From Actinoplanes xinjiangensis (GTDB lineage Bacteria; Actinomycetota; Actinomycetes; Mycobacteriales; Micromonosporaceae), in contig NZ_QGGR01000014.1 in assembly GCF_003148685.1 (NCBI RefSeq), positions 1 to 64,000 on the forward strand: 64,000 bases of DNA. Direction: 5' to 3'. Positions 56,637 to 64,000 of the stretch are shown one piece after another (position 1 is the stretch's first letter; each line of letters begins with the position of its first letter). The notes beneath the pieces are model-generated. The model worked only from the letters and a program-made list of their open reading frames with translations. It was not told the DNA's origin and did not search any database. A program made the position numbers and the translations under genes.

Positions 56637-56671
56637 GCAACTTGTTGCATAGGTGATTTGTTGTCTATGCT
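56637..56671 (+). promoter_or_regulatory. Palindromic promoter of the dienoyl-CoA reductase operon
   Basis: GCAACTTGTTGC (56637-56648) is a perfect 12-bp palindrome. It overlaps a -35-like TTGTTG (56642-56647), with a -10-like TATGCT (56666-56671) 18 bases on. CATAG/CTATG arms flank the spacer. A repressor bound here would block the operon. The last gene of the operon is a PadR regulator, a natural candidate. A strong ribosome site, GAGGAGG, precedes the ATG. Confidence 0.55.
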
Positions 56672-56705
56672 GCGGCGAGGTGGTGGCTGCGAGGAGGCAG
56701 ACGAC

Positions 56706-58745
56706 ATGGCCGGTGCTTTCCCGACGTTGCTCAGTCCGCTTGATCTGGGGCACACGACGCTGCGCAACCGCGTCGTCATGGGCTCGATGCACACCAAGCT
56801 CGAGGACCGGCGACGGGACCTGCCGAAACTCGCCGCCTTCTTCGCGGAGCGGGCCAAGGGCGGGACCGCCCTGATCGTCACCGGCGGTTACGCGCCGACG
56901 TGGCGGGGCTGGCTGCTCCCGTTCGGCAGCCAGATGACGACGACCACCCAGGCGAAGGCACACCGGGTGGTGACCGACGCGGTGCACCGGCACGACGGCA
57001 GGATCCTGTTGCAGGTGCTGCATGCCGGACGGTATGCCTACCACCCGTTCAGCACGGCGGCGACCGGGAAGAAGTCGCCGATCACGCCGTTCAAGCCGCG
57101 TGCCATGAGCACCCGTGAGGTGGACCGGACGGCGACCGCGTTCGCGAGGGCGGCGGCGCTGGCGAAACGGGCCGGCTACGACGGTGTGGAGATCATGGGC
57201 TCCGAGGGCTACCTGATCAACCAGTTCCTGGCGGGGCGTACGAACGACCGTACCGATGCGTGGGGTGGCAGTGCCGCGAAGCGGATGCGTTTCCCGCTGG
57301 AGATCGTGCGGCGGACCCGGGACCTGGTCGGCGACGACTTCATCGTGCAGTACCGGATCAGCCTGCTGGATCTCGTCGACGACGCCCAGTCGTGGGAGGA
57401 GACCGTCGAGCTGGCGCGTGGCCTCCAGGAACGGGGCGTGTCGATCCTGAACACCGGCATCGGCTGGCACGAGGCCCGGGTGCCGACGATCGTGACGTCG
57501 GTGCCGCCGGCCGCGTTCGCCTGGGTGACGGGCAAGCTGCGCCGCGAGGTGGACGTGCCGGTGATCGCGTCGAACCGGATCAACCGGCCGGAGATCGCCG
57601 AGCAGATCCTGGCCGCCGGGGACGCCGACCTGGTGTCGATGGCGCGCCCGCTGCTGGCCGACGCCGAGTTCGTGAACAAGGCGGCGAGCGGCCGGGACCG
57701 CGAGATCATCACGTGCATCGCGTGCAACCAGGCCTGCCTGGACCATACGTTCAGCAACAAGCGCGCGACCTGCATGCTGAACCCGCGGGCCGGGTACGAG
57801 ACCGAACTGGTCCTTCTCCCCACCCGTACCCGAAAGAAGATCGCCGTCGTGGGGGCGGGCCCGGCCGGCCTCGCGGCGGCCGTGGAACTCGCCGGCCGCG
57901 GCCACGGGGTCGACCTGTTCGAGGCCGCCGACCGGATCGGCGGTCAGTTCACGCTGGCGGCGCGGATCCCCGGCAAGGAGGACTTCGCGCACACGCTGGC
58001 CTACTACCGGCACATGATCGAGACGCGCGGGGTCACGCTGCATCTGAACACCCGGGTCACCGCCGACGACCTGACCGATTTCGACGACGTGGTCGTGGCG
58101 ACCGGGGTGACGCCGCGGGTGCCACCGATCCCGGGCATCGATCATCCGAAGGTGCTGACCTACCAGCAGGTGATCACCTCGGCGCAGGAGAAGGTCGGCG
58201 ACCGGGTCGCGGTGATCGGGGCGGGCGGGATCGGCTTCGACGTGGCCGAGTTCCTGCTGCACGAACCGGGCGAGAGCACTGCTCACTGGATGGAACGCTG
58301 GGGCGTGACCGATCCGGAGCGGCAGCGCGGCGGGCTGGCGACGAAGGTGAAGGCCCCGCCGCGCCGCGAGGTGCACCTGCTGCAGCGCAAGGCGAGCGCC
58401 CTCGGCAAGGGGCTCGGCAAGACGACCGGCTGGGTGCACCGGGCGACCCTGCAGGACTCCGGCGTGCAGATGGTGGGCGGCGTCGAGTATGTCCGGGTCG
58501 ACGACGAGGGCCTGCACATCACCGTGCCGGTGAACCCGAAGGACCCGAAGTCACCACGGGAGGCCCGCGTTCTGGCGGTGGACACCGTGGTCGTCTGCGC
58601 CGGTCAGGAATCGGTACGTGACCTGGTCGCGCCGCTCACCGCGCAGGGTGTGGACGTGCACGTGATCGGCGGCGCCGACGTGGCCGCCGAACTCGATGCG
58701 AAACGAGCGATCAAACAGGCGACCGAACTCGCCGCCCGGCTGTGA
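56706..58745 (+). CDS. NADPH-dependent 2,4-dienoyl-CoA reductase-like flavoprotein
   Basis: 679 residues, same size as E. coli FadH. Old-yellow-enzyme half: LSPLDLGHTTLRNRVVMGSMHT, ALIVTGGYAP, QVLHAGRYA and AGYDGVEIMGSEGYLINQFL. A [4Fe-4S] motif follows: CIACNQACLD with a fourth Cys in ATCMLNPR. The C-terminal half carries FAD and NADP Rossmann domains: KIAVVGAGPAGLAAAVELAG and VAVIGAGGIGFDVAEFLL. It reduces polyunsaturated enoyl-CoA intermediates. It is in an operon with an enoyl-CoA hydratase and a PadR regulator, supporting a beta-oxidation-like role. The start is the ATG at 56706, not the upstream TTG-type frame. Confidence 0.92.
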   Translation: MAGAFPTLLSPLDLGHTTLRNRVVMGSMHTKLEDRRRDLPKLAAFFAERAKGGTALIVTGGYAPTWRGWLLPFGSQMTTTTQAKAHRVVTDAVHRHDGRILLQVLHAGRYAYHPFSTAATGKKSPITPFKPRAMSTREVDRTATAFARAAALAKRAGYDGVEIMGSEGYLINQFLAGRTNDRTDAWGGSAAKRMRFPLEIVRRTRDLVGDDFIVQYRISLLDLVDDAQSWEETVELARGLQERGVSILNTGIGWHEARVPTIVTSVPPAAFAWVTGKLRREVDVPVIASNRINRPEIAEQILAAGDADLVSMARPLLADAEFVNKAASGRDREIITCIACNQACLDHTFSNKRATCMLNPRAGYETELVLLPTRTRKKIAVVGAGPAGLAAAVELAGRGHGVDLFEAADRIGGQFTLAARIPGKEDFAHTLAYYRHMIETRGVTLHLNTRVTADDLTDFDDVVVATGVTPRVPPIPGIDHPKVLTYQQVITSAQEKVGDRVAVIGAGGIGFDVAEFLLHEPGESTAHWMERWGVTDPERQRGGLATKVKAPPRREVHLLQRKASALGKGLGKTTGWVHRATLQDSGVQMVGGVEYVRVDDEGLHITVPVNPKDPKSPREARVLAVDTVVVCAGQESVRDLVAPLTAQGVDVHVIGGADVAAELDAKRAIKQATELAARL

Positions 58746-58758
58746 GGAACGAACGCGG

Positions 58759-59556
58759 ATGACCCTGGTGACCACGCGGATCGACGGTGGGATCGCGCAC
58801 GTGCGCCTGTCCCGGCCGGAGAAGCTGAACGCGCTGACCCTCGACACTCTCACCGAACTGGTCGCCGCGGCCCGCACGCTGCGCCGCGACCGGACGATCC
58901 GGGCCGTGGTGATCGCCGGCGACGGGCCGTCGTTCTGCTCCGGCCTGGACATCCCCGGCACGATGAAGAACCCGCGCCGGATCGTCGGTGCTTTCCTCCC
59001 GGCGCCGTGGCGGGGCACGAACCTGTTCCAGGAGGCGTGCTGGGCGTGGCGGCGGGTGCCGGTCCCGGTGATCGCGGCCGTGCACGGGCACTGCTTCGGC
59101 GGCGGGCTGCAGATCGCGCTCTCCGCCGACTTCCGGTTCGCCACCCCCGACTCGACGTGGTCGGTGCTCGAAGGCAAGTGGGGCATCATCCCGGACATGA
59201 CCGGCGTCCGCAGCCTCACCGAGGTGGTCGGCCTGGACGTGGCGAAGCGGCTCACCATGACCGCCGAGCAGGTGTCCGGCAGCGAGGCCGCCCGCCTCGG
59301 GCTGGTCTCCGAGGTCCACGACGACCCGATCGAGGCGGCGACCGCCTTCGCTCAGCGGCTCTCCACCCGTTCGCCGGATGCGGTGGCCGCCGCGAAGAGG
59401 CTGTTCGACGGGGCGGTCACGTCCAGCGCCCGCCGCACGTTCGCCCGCGAGCGGCGTGAGCAACTGCGACTGCTGCTCCTGCGGCGCAACACCAAGATCC
59501 TCCAGAGGGCCGCCATGACGAAGACGGTTCCCGAGTTCCGGCCGCGCGGCTCGTAA
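58759..59556 (+). CDS. Enoyl-CoA hydratase/isomerase family protein
   Basis: 265 residues from the ATG at 58759 after GAGGAACG. Crotonase fold: GIAHVRLSRPEKLNALTLDTLTEL, VVIAGDGPSFCSGLDIPGT (oxyanion Gly and SGLD motif), VHGHCFGGGLQIALSADF, and VLEGKWGIIPDMTG with the catalytic Glu in VLEGKWG. It hydrates or isomerises enoyl-CoA. It follows the reductase by 13 bases, so co-transcribed and likely in the same fatty acid pathway. Confidence 0.9.
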   Translation: MTLVTTRIDGGIAHVRLSRPEKLNALTLDTLTELVAAARTLRRDRTIRAVVIAGDGPSFCSGLDIPGTMKNPRRIVGAFLPAPWRGTNLFQEACWAWRRVPVPVIAAVHGHCFGGGLQIALSADFRFATPDSTWSVLEGKWGIIPDMTGVRSLTEVVGLDVAKRLTMTAEQVSGSEAARLGLVSEVHDDPIEAATAFAQRLSTRSPDAVAAAKRLFDGAVTSSARRTFARERREQLRLLLLRRNTKILQRAAMTKTVPEFRPRGS

Positions 59557-59567
59557 CCTTCAGTACC

Positions 59568-60128
59568 GTGTCGCTACGCAACGCCGTCCTGGCCGCCCTG
59601 ATCAACCGCGAGGCCTCCGGATACGAGCTGGCCAAGCAGTTCCACGTGTCGGTCGCCAACTTCTGGACCGCCACGTCGCAGCAGCTCTACCGGGAGCTGG
59701 ACAAGATGGAGACGGACGGCCTGCTGTCGGCCCGGGTGGTGGCGCAGGAGAAACGGCCCGACAAACGGCTCTTCTCCCTCACCGAGGCCGGCCGGGCGGC
59801 CCTCCAGGCCTTCACCCGGCAGGACCCGAAACCGACGACGGTACGCGACGAGCTGCTCGTGCAGATCGAGGCGCTGGCCCACGCCGACGTGGCCAGCGTC
59901 CGGTCCTCGATCGAGTCCCGCCTGGAGTCCAGCGCCCGCCGTCTCGACTCCTACGAGCAGCGCCTCGCCGAGATCCTGGGCGGCCGCAGCGAGGACGAGT
60001 TCCTGGCCACCGGCAACCGGATCGGCCCCTACCTGACGCTGCAACGGGGCATCATCTTCGAACGCGAGAACCTCACGTGGGGCCGGCTGGCCCTCGCCGT
60101 CCTGGCCCGCCGGTTCCCGGAGGTCTAG
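59568..60128 (+). CDS. PadR-family regulator
   Basis: 186 residues. The winged helix is SLRNAVLAALINREASGYELAKQF, FWTATSQQLYRELDKMETDGLL, RPDKRLFSLTEAGRAAL. Long C-terminal helices (YEQRLAEILGG) serve dimerisation in the VirR/PadR-s2 type. The GTG start is 11 bases after the hydratase stop. As last gene of the operon it likely autoregulates it through the palindrome at 56637. The stop overlaps the convergent phosphatidyltransferase by four bases. Confidence 0.9.
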   Translation: MSLRNAVLAALINREASGYELAKQFHVSVANFWTATSQQLYRELDKMETDGLLSARVVAQEKRPDKRLFSLTEAGRAALQAFTRQDPKPTTVRDELLVQIEALAHADVASVRSSIESRLESSARRLDSYEQRLAEILGGRSEDEFLATGNRIGPYLTLQRGIIFERENLTWGRLALAVLARRFPEV

Positions 60129-60889
60129 CCGACCAGCGCGTGCTCCCGGTGCGGGGCGGACCAGCGGCTGCGGGCCGCCGAGCGGATCCGGGAAGCCTGG
60201 TGGAGCCAGACGATGTCGCGGCCGAACGACCAGGTCAGCGAGCCCAGCGCGACGGCGAGAGCGACCACGGCCAGCCATCCCGGGAGCAGACCACTGCCGA
60301 CGACGGCGAGCATGACGCCCTGCTGGGCGGCGACGACCTTGCGGCCGAACCGCGGGGGCAGCGCGGCGTTCAGCCAGGGCAGCGCCCACGAGGCGGCGAC
60401 GAACACGTAGCGGAAGGCGCCGATCGCGAGAGCCCACCAGCCGTACTGGGTGGCGGCGAAGATGCTCAGCACCAGGATCAGGAACGCGTCGACCTCCATG
60501 TCGAAACGCGCGCCGAGCGTGGTGGTGGTGCCGGTACGGCGGGCTACCTGGCCGTCGACGCCGTCCATCGCGAGAGCGACCGCGGCGATGGCGACCAGCA
60601 GAAGCGCCGGAGCACCGGGGGTGAAGACCATGGCGGTGACCCCGCCGGTGAGGATCGCCCGGCCGAACGTGACCGCATTCGCCCACCCGAGCCGGTTCAT
60701 CGCGGCACGCTGTAGGGCGAAGCTCAGCAGACCGCACAGGACGGCCCCGTACGCCACCCCGGCCAGCCAGCCCCACGTGCTCAGACCGACCGACACGGCG
60801 AGCACACCGAGTAGGAGGAGCTGGGCGGCGAACCCGGCCAGCGGAGTCCGGTACGGACTCGTCGTGGTCGTGGCGGTACTGAAGGTCAC
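60125..60889 (-). CDS. CDP-alcohol phosphatidyltransferase
   Basis: 254 residues with about six membrane helices. The family signature D-G-x2-A-R-x8-G-x3-D-x3-D is complete in DGVDGQVARRTG to GARFDMEVD, so the metal site is intact. The family displaces CMP from a CDP-alcohol with an alcohol or polyol phosphate to make phospholipid head groups. The GTG start follows AGGAGGAAC. It is divergent from the MDR/pterin/GT4 operon, and may be functionally linked. The exact alcohol cannot be read from sequence. Confidence 0.88.
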   Translation of the reverse strand: MTFSTATTTTSPYRTPLAGFAAQLLLLGVLAVSVGLSTWGWLAGVAYGAVLCGLLSFALQRAAMNRLGWANAVTFGRAILTGGVTAMVFTPGAPALLLVAIAAVALAMDGVDGQVARRTGTTTTLGARFDMEVDAFLILVLSIFAATQYGWWALAIGAFRYVFVAASWALPWLNAALPPRFGRKVVAAQQGVMLAVVGSGLLPGWLAVVALAVALGSLTWSFGRDIVWLHQASRIRSAARSRWSAPHREHALVG

Positions 60890-60919
60890 CGTTCCTCCTG
60901 GGCATAGGGTTTAGCGGCT

Positions 60920-60947
60920 GTCCCCGATCAACACGCTCTCCGGGGAC
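60920..60947. promoter_or_regulatory. Inverted repeat in a divergent promoter region
   Basis: GTCCCCG (60920-60926) and CGGGGAC (60941-60947) are inverted with 14-base spacing, central in the 86-bp gap between two divergent starts. Candidate operator. Confidence 0.45.
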
Positions 60948-60975
60948 TTTCGGTTCACCGACGGAAGGGAACACT

Positions 60976-61941
60976 TTGACGGCGCTTGCGTTCTGGTTGA
61001 CTTGCCCGGGAACCGGCGAGATACGCCCCGTGGAGGTGCCGGATCCCGGTTCCGGTGAGGTGAGAGTGCGCACTCTGCACACCGGTGTGAGCCGCGGCAC
61101 CGAGACGCTGGTGTTCCAGGGCCGCGTCCCGGAGAACCAGTGGGCGGCGATGCGCGCCCCCTTCCAGGATGGCGACTTCCCGGCCCCGGTGAAGTACGGC
61201 TACCTGAACGTGGGCGTCGTCGAGGCGGGCGTACCGGAGCTGGTCGGAAAGACGGTCTTCTGTCTCTACCCGCATCAGACCGCCTACGTGGTGCCGGCCG
61301 ACGCGGTCACGGTGATCCCGGAAGACGTCCCGGCCGCCCGTGCGGTGCTGGCCGGCACGGTGGAGACCGCGGTGAACGCGGTCTGGGACGCCGCCCCGCA
61401 GATCGGCGACCGGATCACGGTGGTCGGCGGCGGCATGGTCGGCGCCTCGGTCGCGGCCGTCCTGGCCGGTCTGCCCGCCACGGACGTCGAGCTGATCGAC
61501 ATCGACCAGAGCCGTGCGGCGACCGCGGAGCGGCTGAACGTCGCCTTCGCGCACCCGGACGCCGCCCGTACCGGCCGTGACCTGGTCATCCACGCCAGCG
61601 CCACCGAAGCCGGCCTGGACCGGGGCCTGGAACTTCTGCGTACCGAGGGCACGCTCGTCGAGTTGAGCTGGTTCGGCGACCGGCGGATCACCGTGCCGCT
61701 GGGGGAGAACTTCCACAGCCGCCGCCTGACGATCCGCAGCAGCCAGGTCGGCGGCATCTCCCCCACCCGGCACCGCGATTACGCCGAACGCCTGCAGGTC
61801 GCCCTCGACCTGCTCAAGGACCCCCGGTTCGACGCGCTGATCACCGGGCACAGCGCCTTCGACGACCTCCCGCGGGTGCTGCCGCAACTCGCCGACGGCA
61901 CGCTCCAGGCGCTGTGTCACGTCATCGATCACCCGATTTGA
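60976..61941 (+). CDS. MDR-type (alcohol dehydrogenase-like) oxidoreductase
   Basis: 321 residues from a TTG at 60976, seven bases after GGAAGGGA. The N-terminal GroES-like part has VRTLHTGVSRGTETLVFQGRVP and KYGYLNVGVVEAG. The Rossmann part has RITVVGGGMVGASVAAVLAGL with ELIDIDQSRAATAERL, NAD(P)-dependent. The catalytic zinc Cys/His ligands seen in classical zinc ADHs are not evident, so it may be a zinc-independent MDR. It starts a three-gene operon with the pterin-like synthase and a GT4. Substrate unknown. Confidence 0.82.
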   Translation: MTALAFWLTCPGTGEIRPVEVPDPGSGEVRVRTLHTGVSRGTETLVFQGRVPENQWAAMRAPFQDGDFPAPVKYGYLNVGVVEAGVPELVGKTVFCLYPHQTAYVVPADAVTVIPEDVPAARAVLAGTVETAVNAVWDAAPQIGDRITVVGGGMVGASVAAVLAGLPATDVELIDIDQSRAATAERLNVAFAHPDAARTGRDLVIHASATEAGLDRGLELLRTEGTLVELSWFGDRRITVPLGENFHSRRLTIRSSQVGGISPTRHRDYAERLQVALDLLKDPRFDALITGHSAFDDLPRVLPQLADGTLQALCHVIDHPI

Positions 61942-61998
61942 TCTTTCCGGATCGGGTACCCGTATAACCGCACCGAACCACACCTGAGGAGTAGCCCC

Positions 61999-62397
61999 TT
62001 GTTCAGCGTCACCGTCCGCGACCACATCATGATCGCGCACAGCTTCAGCGGCGAGGTCTTCGGACCGGCGCAGCGCCTGCACGGCGCCACCTTCGTGGTG
62101 GATGCGACGTTCCGCCGCCCCGAGCTGGACGACGACAACATCGTGGTCGACATCGGCCGGGCGAGCGAGCAGTTGCACACCATCTGCTCCGGGCTCTCCT
62201 ACCGCAACCTCGACGACGACCCGGAGTTCAGCGGCGTCAACACCTCCACCGAATTCCTGGCCAAGGTCATCGCCGACCGCCTCGCCGTCCGCGCGCAGGC
62301 CGGCGAACTCGGCCCCGGCGCCACCGGCCTGACCGGCCTCTCCGTCACCCTCCACGAGTCACACATCGCCTGGGCGACCTACGAGCGCGACCTGTGA
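61999..62397 (+). CDS. 6-pyruvoyl-tetrahydropterin/QueD-family homologue with altered active site
   Basis: 132 residues from a TTG at 61999 after TGAGGAG. The fold is recognisable: VTVRDHIMIAHSFSGEVFGP with His14, then RLHGATFVVDATF with His28, and TSTEFLAKVIADRL and LHESHIAWATYE. Compared with canonical QueD (C-x3-H-G-H), the Cys is Ala24 and the second His of HGH is Ala30. That removes one zinc ligand and the catalytic Cys. It may be a different enzyme that keeps the scaffold, or use His9 instead. The stop overlaps the GT4 start (GTGA). Partner genes hint at a modified glycolipid or nucleoside pathway. Confidence 0.8.
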   Translation: MFSVTVRDHIMIAHSFSGEVFGPAQRLHGATFVVDATFRRPELDDDNIVVDIGRASEQLHTICSGLSYRNLDDDPEFSGVNTSTEFLAKVIADRLAVRAQAGELGPGATGLTGLSVTLHESHIAWATYERDL

Positions 62398-63842
62398 TTC
62401 TCCCGCTGTTCGCGGTGCTGCCGGCGTCGGTCGACGACCCGGCGGCACCCAGCGGCGGCAATCGCTACGACCGCGAGGTCCTCCGGCACCTGCAGCGACC
62501 CGGTGATCCCTCGCACCACCTCCGGCCGCCAGACGTTTCCGGTGGTCCTTCTCCCGACCTCCGGCCGCCAGACGTTTCCGGTGTTCCCTCTCCCGATCTC
62601 CGGCCGCCAGACGTTTCCGGTGGTCCTTCTTCGGGAGACCCCGCGGAGATACGGCCACTCCTCCCCGCCGCGCGCAAGAGGCAGGCCGGTGCCCTCACGA
62701 ACGGCGAAGGCCCCGTGTTCGACGTGCGCGAGCACCTGCTCGACGGAAGCTGGCCGCGGCCCGCCGAACCCGACCGCCAGGCGCTGGCCGCCCTGCTCAG
62801 CGCCATCCCCGCCGGCTCGCTGGTACTGATCGACGGCCTGGTCGCCTGTGGCGTCCCCGACCTGCTCGAGCCGCACGCCACCCGCCTGCGCCTCGCCGTC
62901 CTGGTCCACCTGCCGCTCAGTGACGAGACCGGCCTCACCGACCGTGACGCCGCCGACCTGCGCGCTCTCGAAGCCCACGCCCTCAAACTGGCCACTGCGG
63001 TGATCGCCACCAGCGAGCCGGCCGCCCGCCGGGTGGAGGAACTGCACGGACTCACCGGCGTTCACGCGGTCGCACCGGGCGTGGACCCGGCCCCGCTCGC
63101 CGAACCCTCCCCCGGCGGTCACCGCCTGCTCAACGTGGCCTCACTGACCCCGCGCAAGGGCCAGGATCTCCTGCTCTCCGCCCTGCGGCAGCTGCCCGAC
63201 CTGCCCTGGACCTGCACCATCGCGGGCGGCGGCCGGGTACCCACCCTCGCCGTTCCGCCCCCGGCAACGCTGACCCTCACCACGACCGGCGCTCTGGCCC
63301 CCACCTGGGAGATCCACCGCGGTCCCGGACCGGGCGGGCACATCGCCCGGCTCGCGGACACCCCGGACGCGAAGGCGCCGCACGAGAACGACGTGCCCGG
63401 TGCACAGGCGCTGGACGGGGGCAACCCGCTCGGCGCACAGACGCTGGACGAGCACACCGTCCGGTTCGTCGGGGCGCTGGGCGGGGCGGCGCTCGACGAG
63501 GCGTACGCGAGCGCTGATCTCTTCGTGTTGCCGTCCCGGGCCGAGACGTACGGCATGGTGGTGACGGAGGCTCTGGCCCGCGGCCTGCCGGTGGTGGCCG
63601 CGGACGTCGGCGGGGTGCCGGAGGCGCTCGGCGCCGCGCCCGGCGGCGGGCTGCCCGGAAGGCTGATCCCGCCGGACGACCAGGACGCCCTGGCGGCCGC
63701 CCTGCGCGACTGGCTCACCGACGGTGAGCTGCGAGAACAGTGGCGGGCGCACGCCCGCGCACGCCGCGCGACGCTGACCGGCTGGGCCGAGACCGCCCGC
63801 CGTCTGACGCAAGTGCTGACCGGCATCCGCCCGCCGGTGTGA
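62394..63842 (+). CDS. Glycosyltransferase family 4 with two low-complexity insertions
   Basis: 482 residues. The N-terminal domain (LPLFAVLPASVDDPAAPSGGNRYDREVLRHL) and donor domain (LLNVASLTPRKGQDLLLSAL, DLFVLPSRAETYGMVVTEALARGLPVVAADVGG) are standard GT4. Insertion 1, residues 43-81, is three copies of LRPPDVSGGPSPD (39 bp each, 62520-62636). Insertion 2, after TIAGGG, is Pro/Thr/Gly-rich with GAQALD and GAQTLD repeats. Both are in frame. The core residues, including the E-x7-E pair in ETYGMVVTE, remain. The GTG start overlaps the upstream stop, so the three genes are co-translated. Sugar and acceptor unknown. Confidence 0.85.
   Translation: MILPLFAVLPASVDDPAAPSGGNRYDREVLRHLQRPGDPSHHLRPPDVSGGPSPDLRPPDVSGVPSPDLRPPDVSGGPSSGDPAEIRPLLPAARKRQAGALTNGEGPVFDVREHLLDGSWPRPAEPDRQALAALLSAIPAGSLVLIDGLVACGVPDLLEPHATRLRLAVLVHLPLSDETGLTDRDAADLRALEAHALKLATAVIATSEPAARRVEELHGLTGVHAVAPGVDPAPLAEPSPGGHRLLNVASLTPRKGQDLLLSALRQLPDLPWTCTIAGGGRVPTLAVPPPATLTLTTTGALAPTWEIHRGPGPGGHIARLADTPDAKAPHENDVPGAQALDGGNPLGAQTLDEHTVRFVGALGGAALDEAYASADLFVLPSRAETYGMVVTEALARGLPVVAADVGGVPEALGAAPGGGLPGRLIPPDDQDALAAALRDWLTDGELREQWRAHARARRATLTGWAETARRLTQVLTGIRPPV
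62520..62636 (+). repeat. 39-bp tandem repeat within the GT4 gene
   Basis: Three units of 39 bp, each beginning CTCCGGCCGCCAGACGTTTC, encoding LRPPDVSG-x-PSPD. High identity indicates a recent expansion. Confidence 0.9.
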
Positions 63843-63848
63843 CGACGA

Positions 63849-64000
63849 TGCCGGCGAAACGAATACGGCGGTAGGGAACGATGCCGGCAACGACCATGCC
63901 GGCGAGAAGACGATGGGGCCGGTGGCGACGCCGGAGAGAAGACGCTGTGGGCCGGCCGCGATGCCGGTGGGAAGACGATGCGGCGGGAATGACGACGCCG
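63849..64000. repeat. Degenerate repeats at the right edge
   Basis: Units related to GATGCCGGCGAGAAGACGAT, about 20-30 bp, occur from 63849 to the end of the window. No gene seen. Confidence 0.7.

Overview
The window is about 70% G+C with strong GC bias at third codon positions, frequent GTG and TTG starts, start-stop overlaps of four bases, and several leaderless-looking promoters. Together with F420-dependent oxidoreductases, PadR and TetR regulators, DUF3618 and holin-X type envelope proteins and DUF4360 secreted proteins, this points to a chromosomal segment of an actinomycete, probably a Micromonosporaceae member such as Actinoplanes. The genus is an inference from protein style and repeat content. 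I saw no rRNA, tRNA, CRISPR array, insertion sequence or phage module.

Layout. 1-3.1 kb: a frameshifted TPR-like gene running off the left edge, a GNAT acetyltransferase, a pair of hairpin repeats and a type IB topoisomerase. 3.1-13.5 kb: a nine-gene leftward operon for a heptose-containing glycan. It holds a carbamoyltransferase, a GT2, a GmhB-GT9 fusion, two further glycosyltransferases, GmhA, HldE, a short-chain dehydrogenase and a second GT9. This is the most striking system here. It supplies ADP-heptose precursor enzymes and four or five glycosyltransferases, but no recognisable HldD epimerase. 13.6-17.7 kb: aldehyde dehydrogenase, a deazaflavin-dependent reductase behind a perfect 19-bp double operator, a GT2 and an F420 oxidoreductase. 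17.7-19.7 kb: a three-gene envelope operon. 19.8-22.7 kb: a FolP2-like protein and a TetR/MFS efflux pair. 23-27.1 kb: secreted proteins, namely a beta-propeller/LamG protein, a lipoprotein and a divergent DUF4360 pair. 27.2-30.6 kb: an F420 oxidoreductase with degraded copies flanking a Uma2 gene, then a GNAT and an SDR.

30.7-36.3 kb: a three-gene operon with a membrane protein, a HerA-like ATPase and a Lys/Ala-rich repeat protein, with no function I can name. 36.8-43.2 kb: small membrane protein, nitronate monooxygenase, a long repeat-filled spacer, gluconate permease, secreted peptidase-like hydrolase and SDR. 43.2-46 kb: two TetR genes and an MFS pump. 46-51.9 kb: a 53-residue membrane peptide behind an 18-bp x5 array, a PfkB kinase enlarged by 27-bp repeats, HtpG, a SMI1 protein, a BtuF-like protein and a HAAS membrane protein. 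52-56 kb: repeat arrays, an EEP-family phosphatase, an alpha/beta hydrolase, small membrane and pilin-like proteins. 56-60.1 kb: a dienoyl-CoA reductase, enoyl-CoA hydratase and PadR operon. 60.1-63.8 kb: a CDP-alcohol phosphatidyltransferase divergent from an MDR dehydrogenase, a divergent pterin-synthase homologue and a GT4.

A genome-wide theme is repeat expansion. A 53-bp hairpin family occurs ten times at three intergenic loci. Short tandem arrays fill most other spacers. Several coding sequences carry in-frame low-complexity expansions, most clearly the PfkB kinase, the last GT4, the GntP permease and the first gene.
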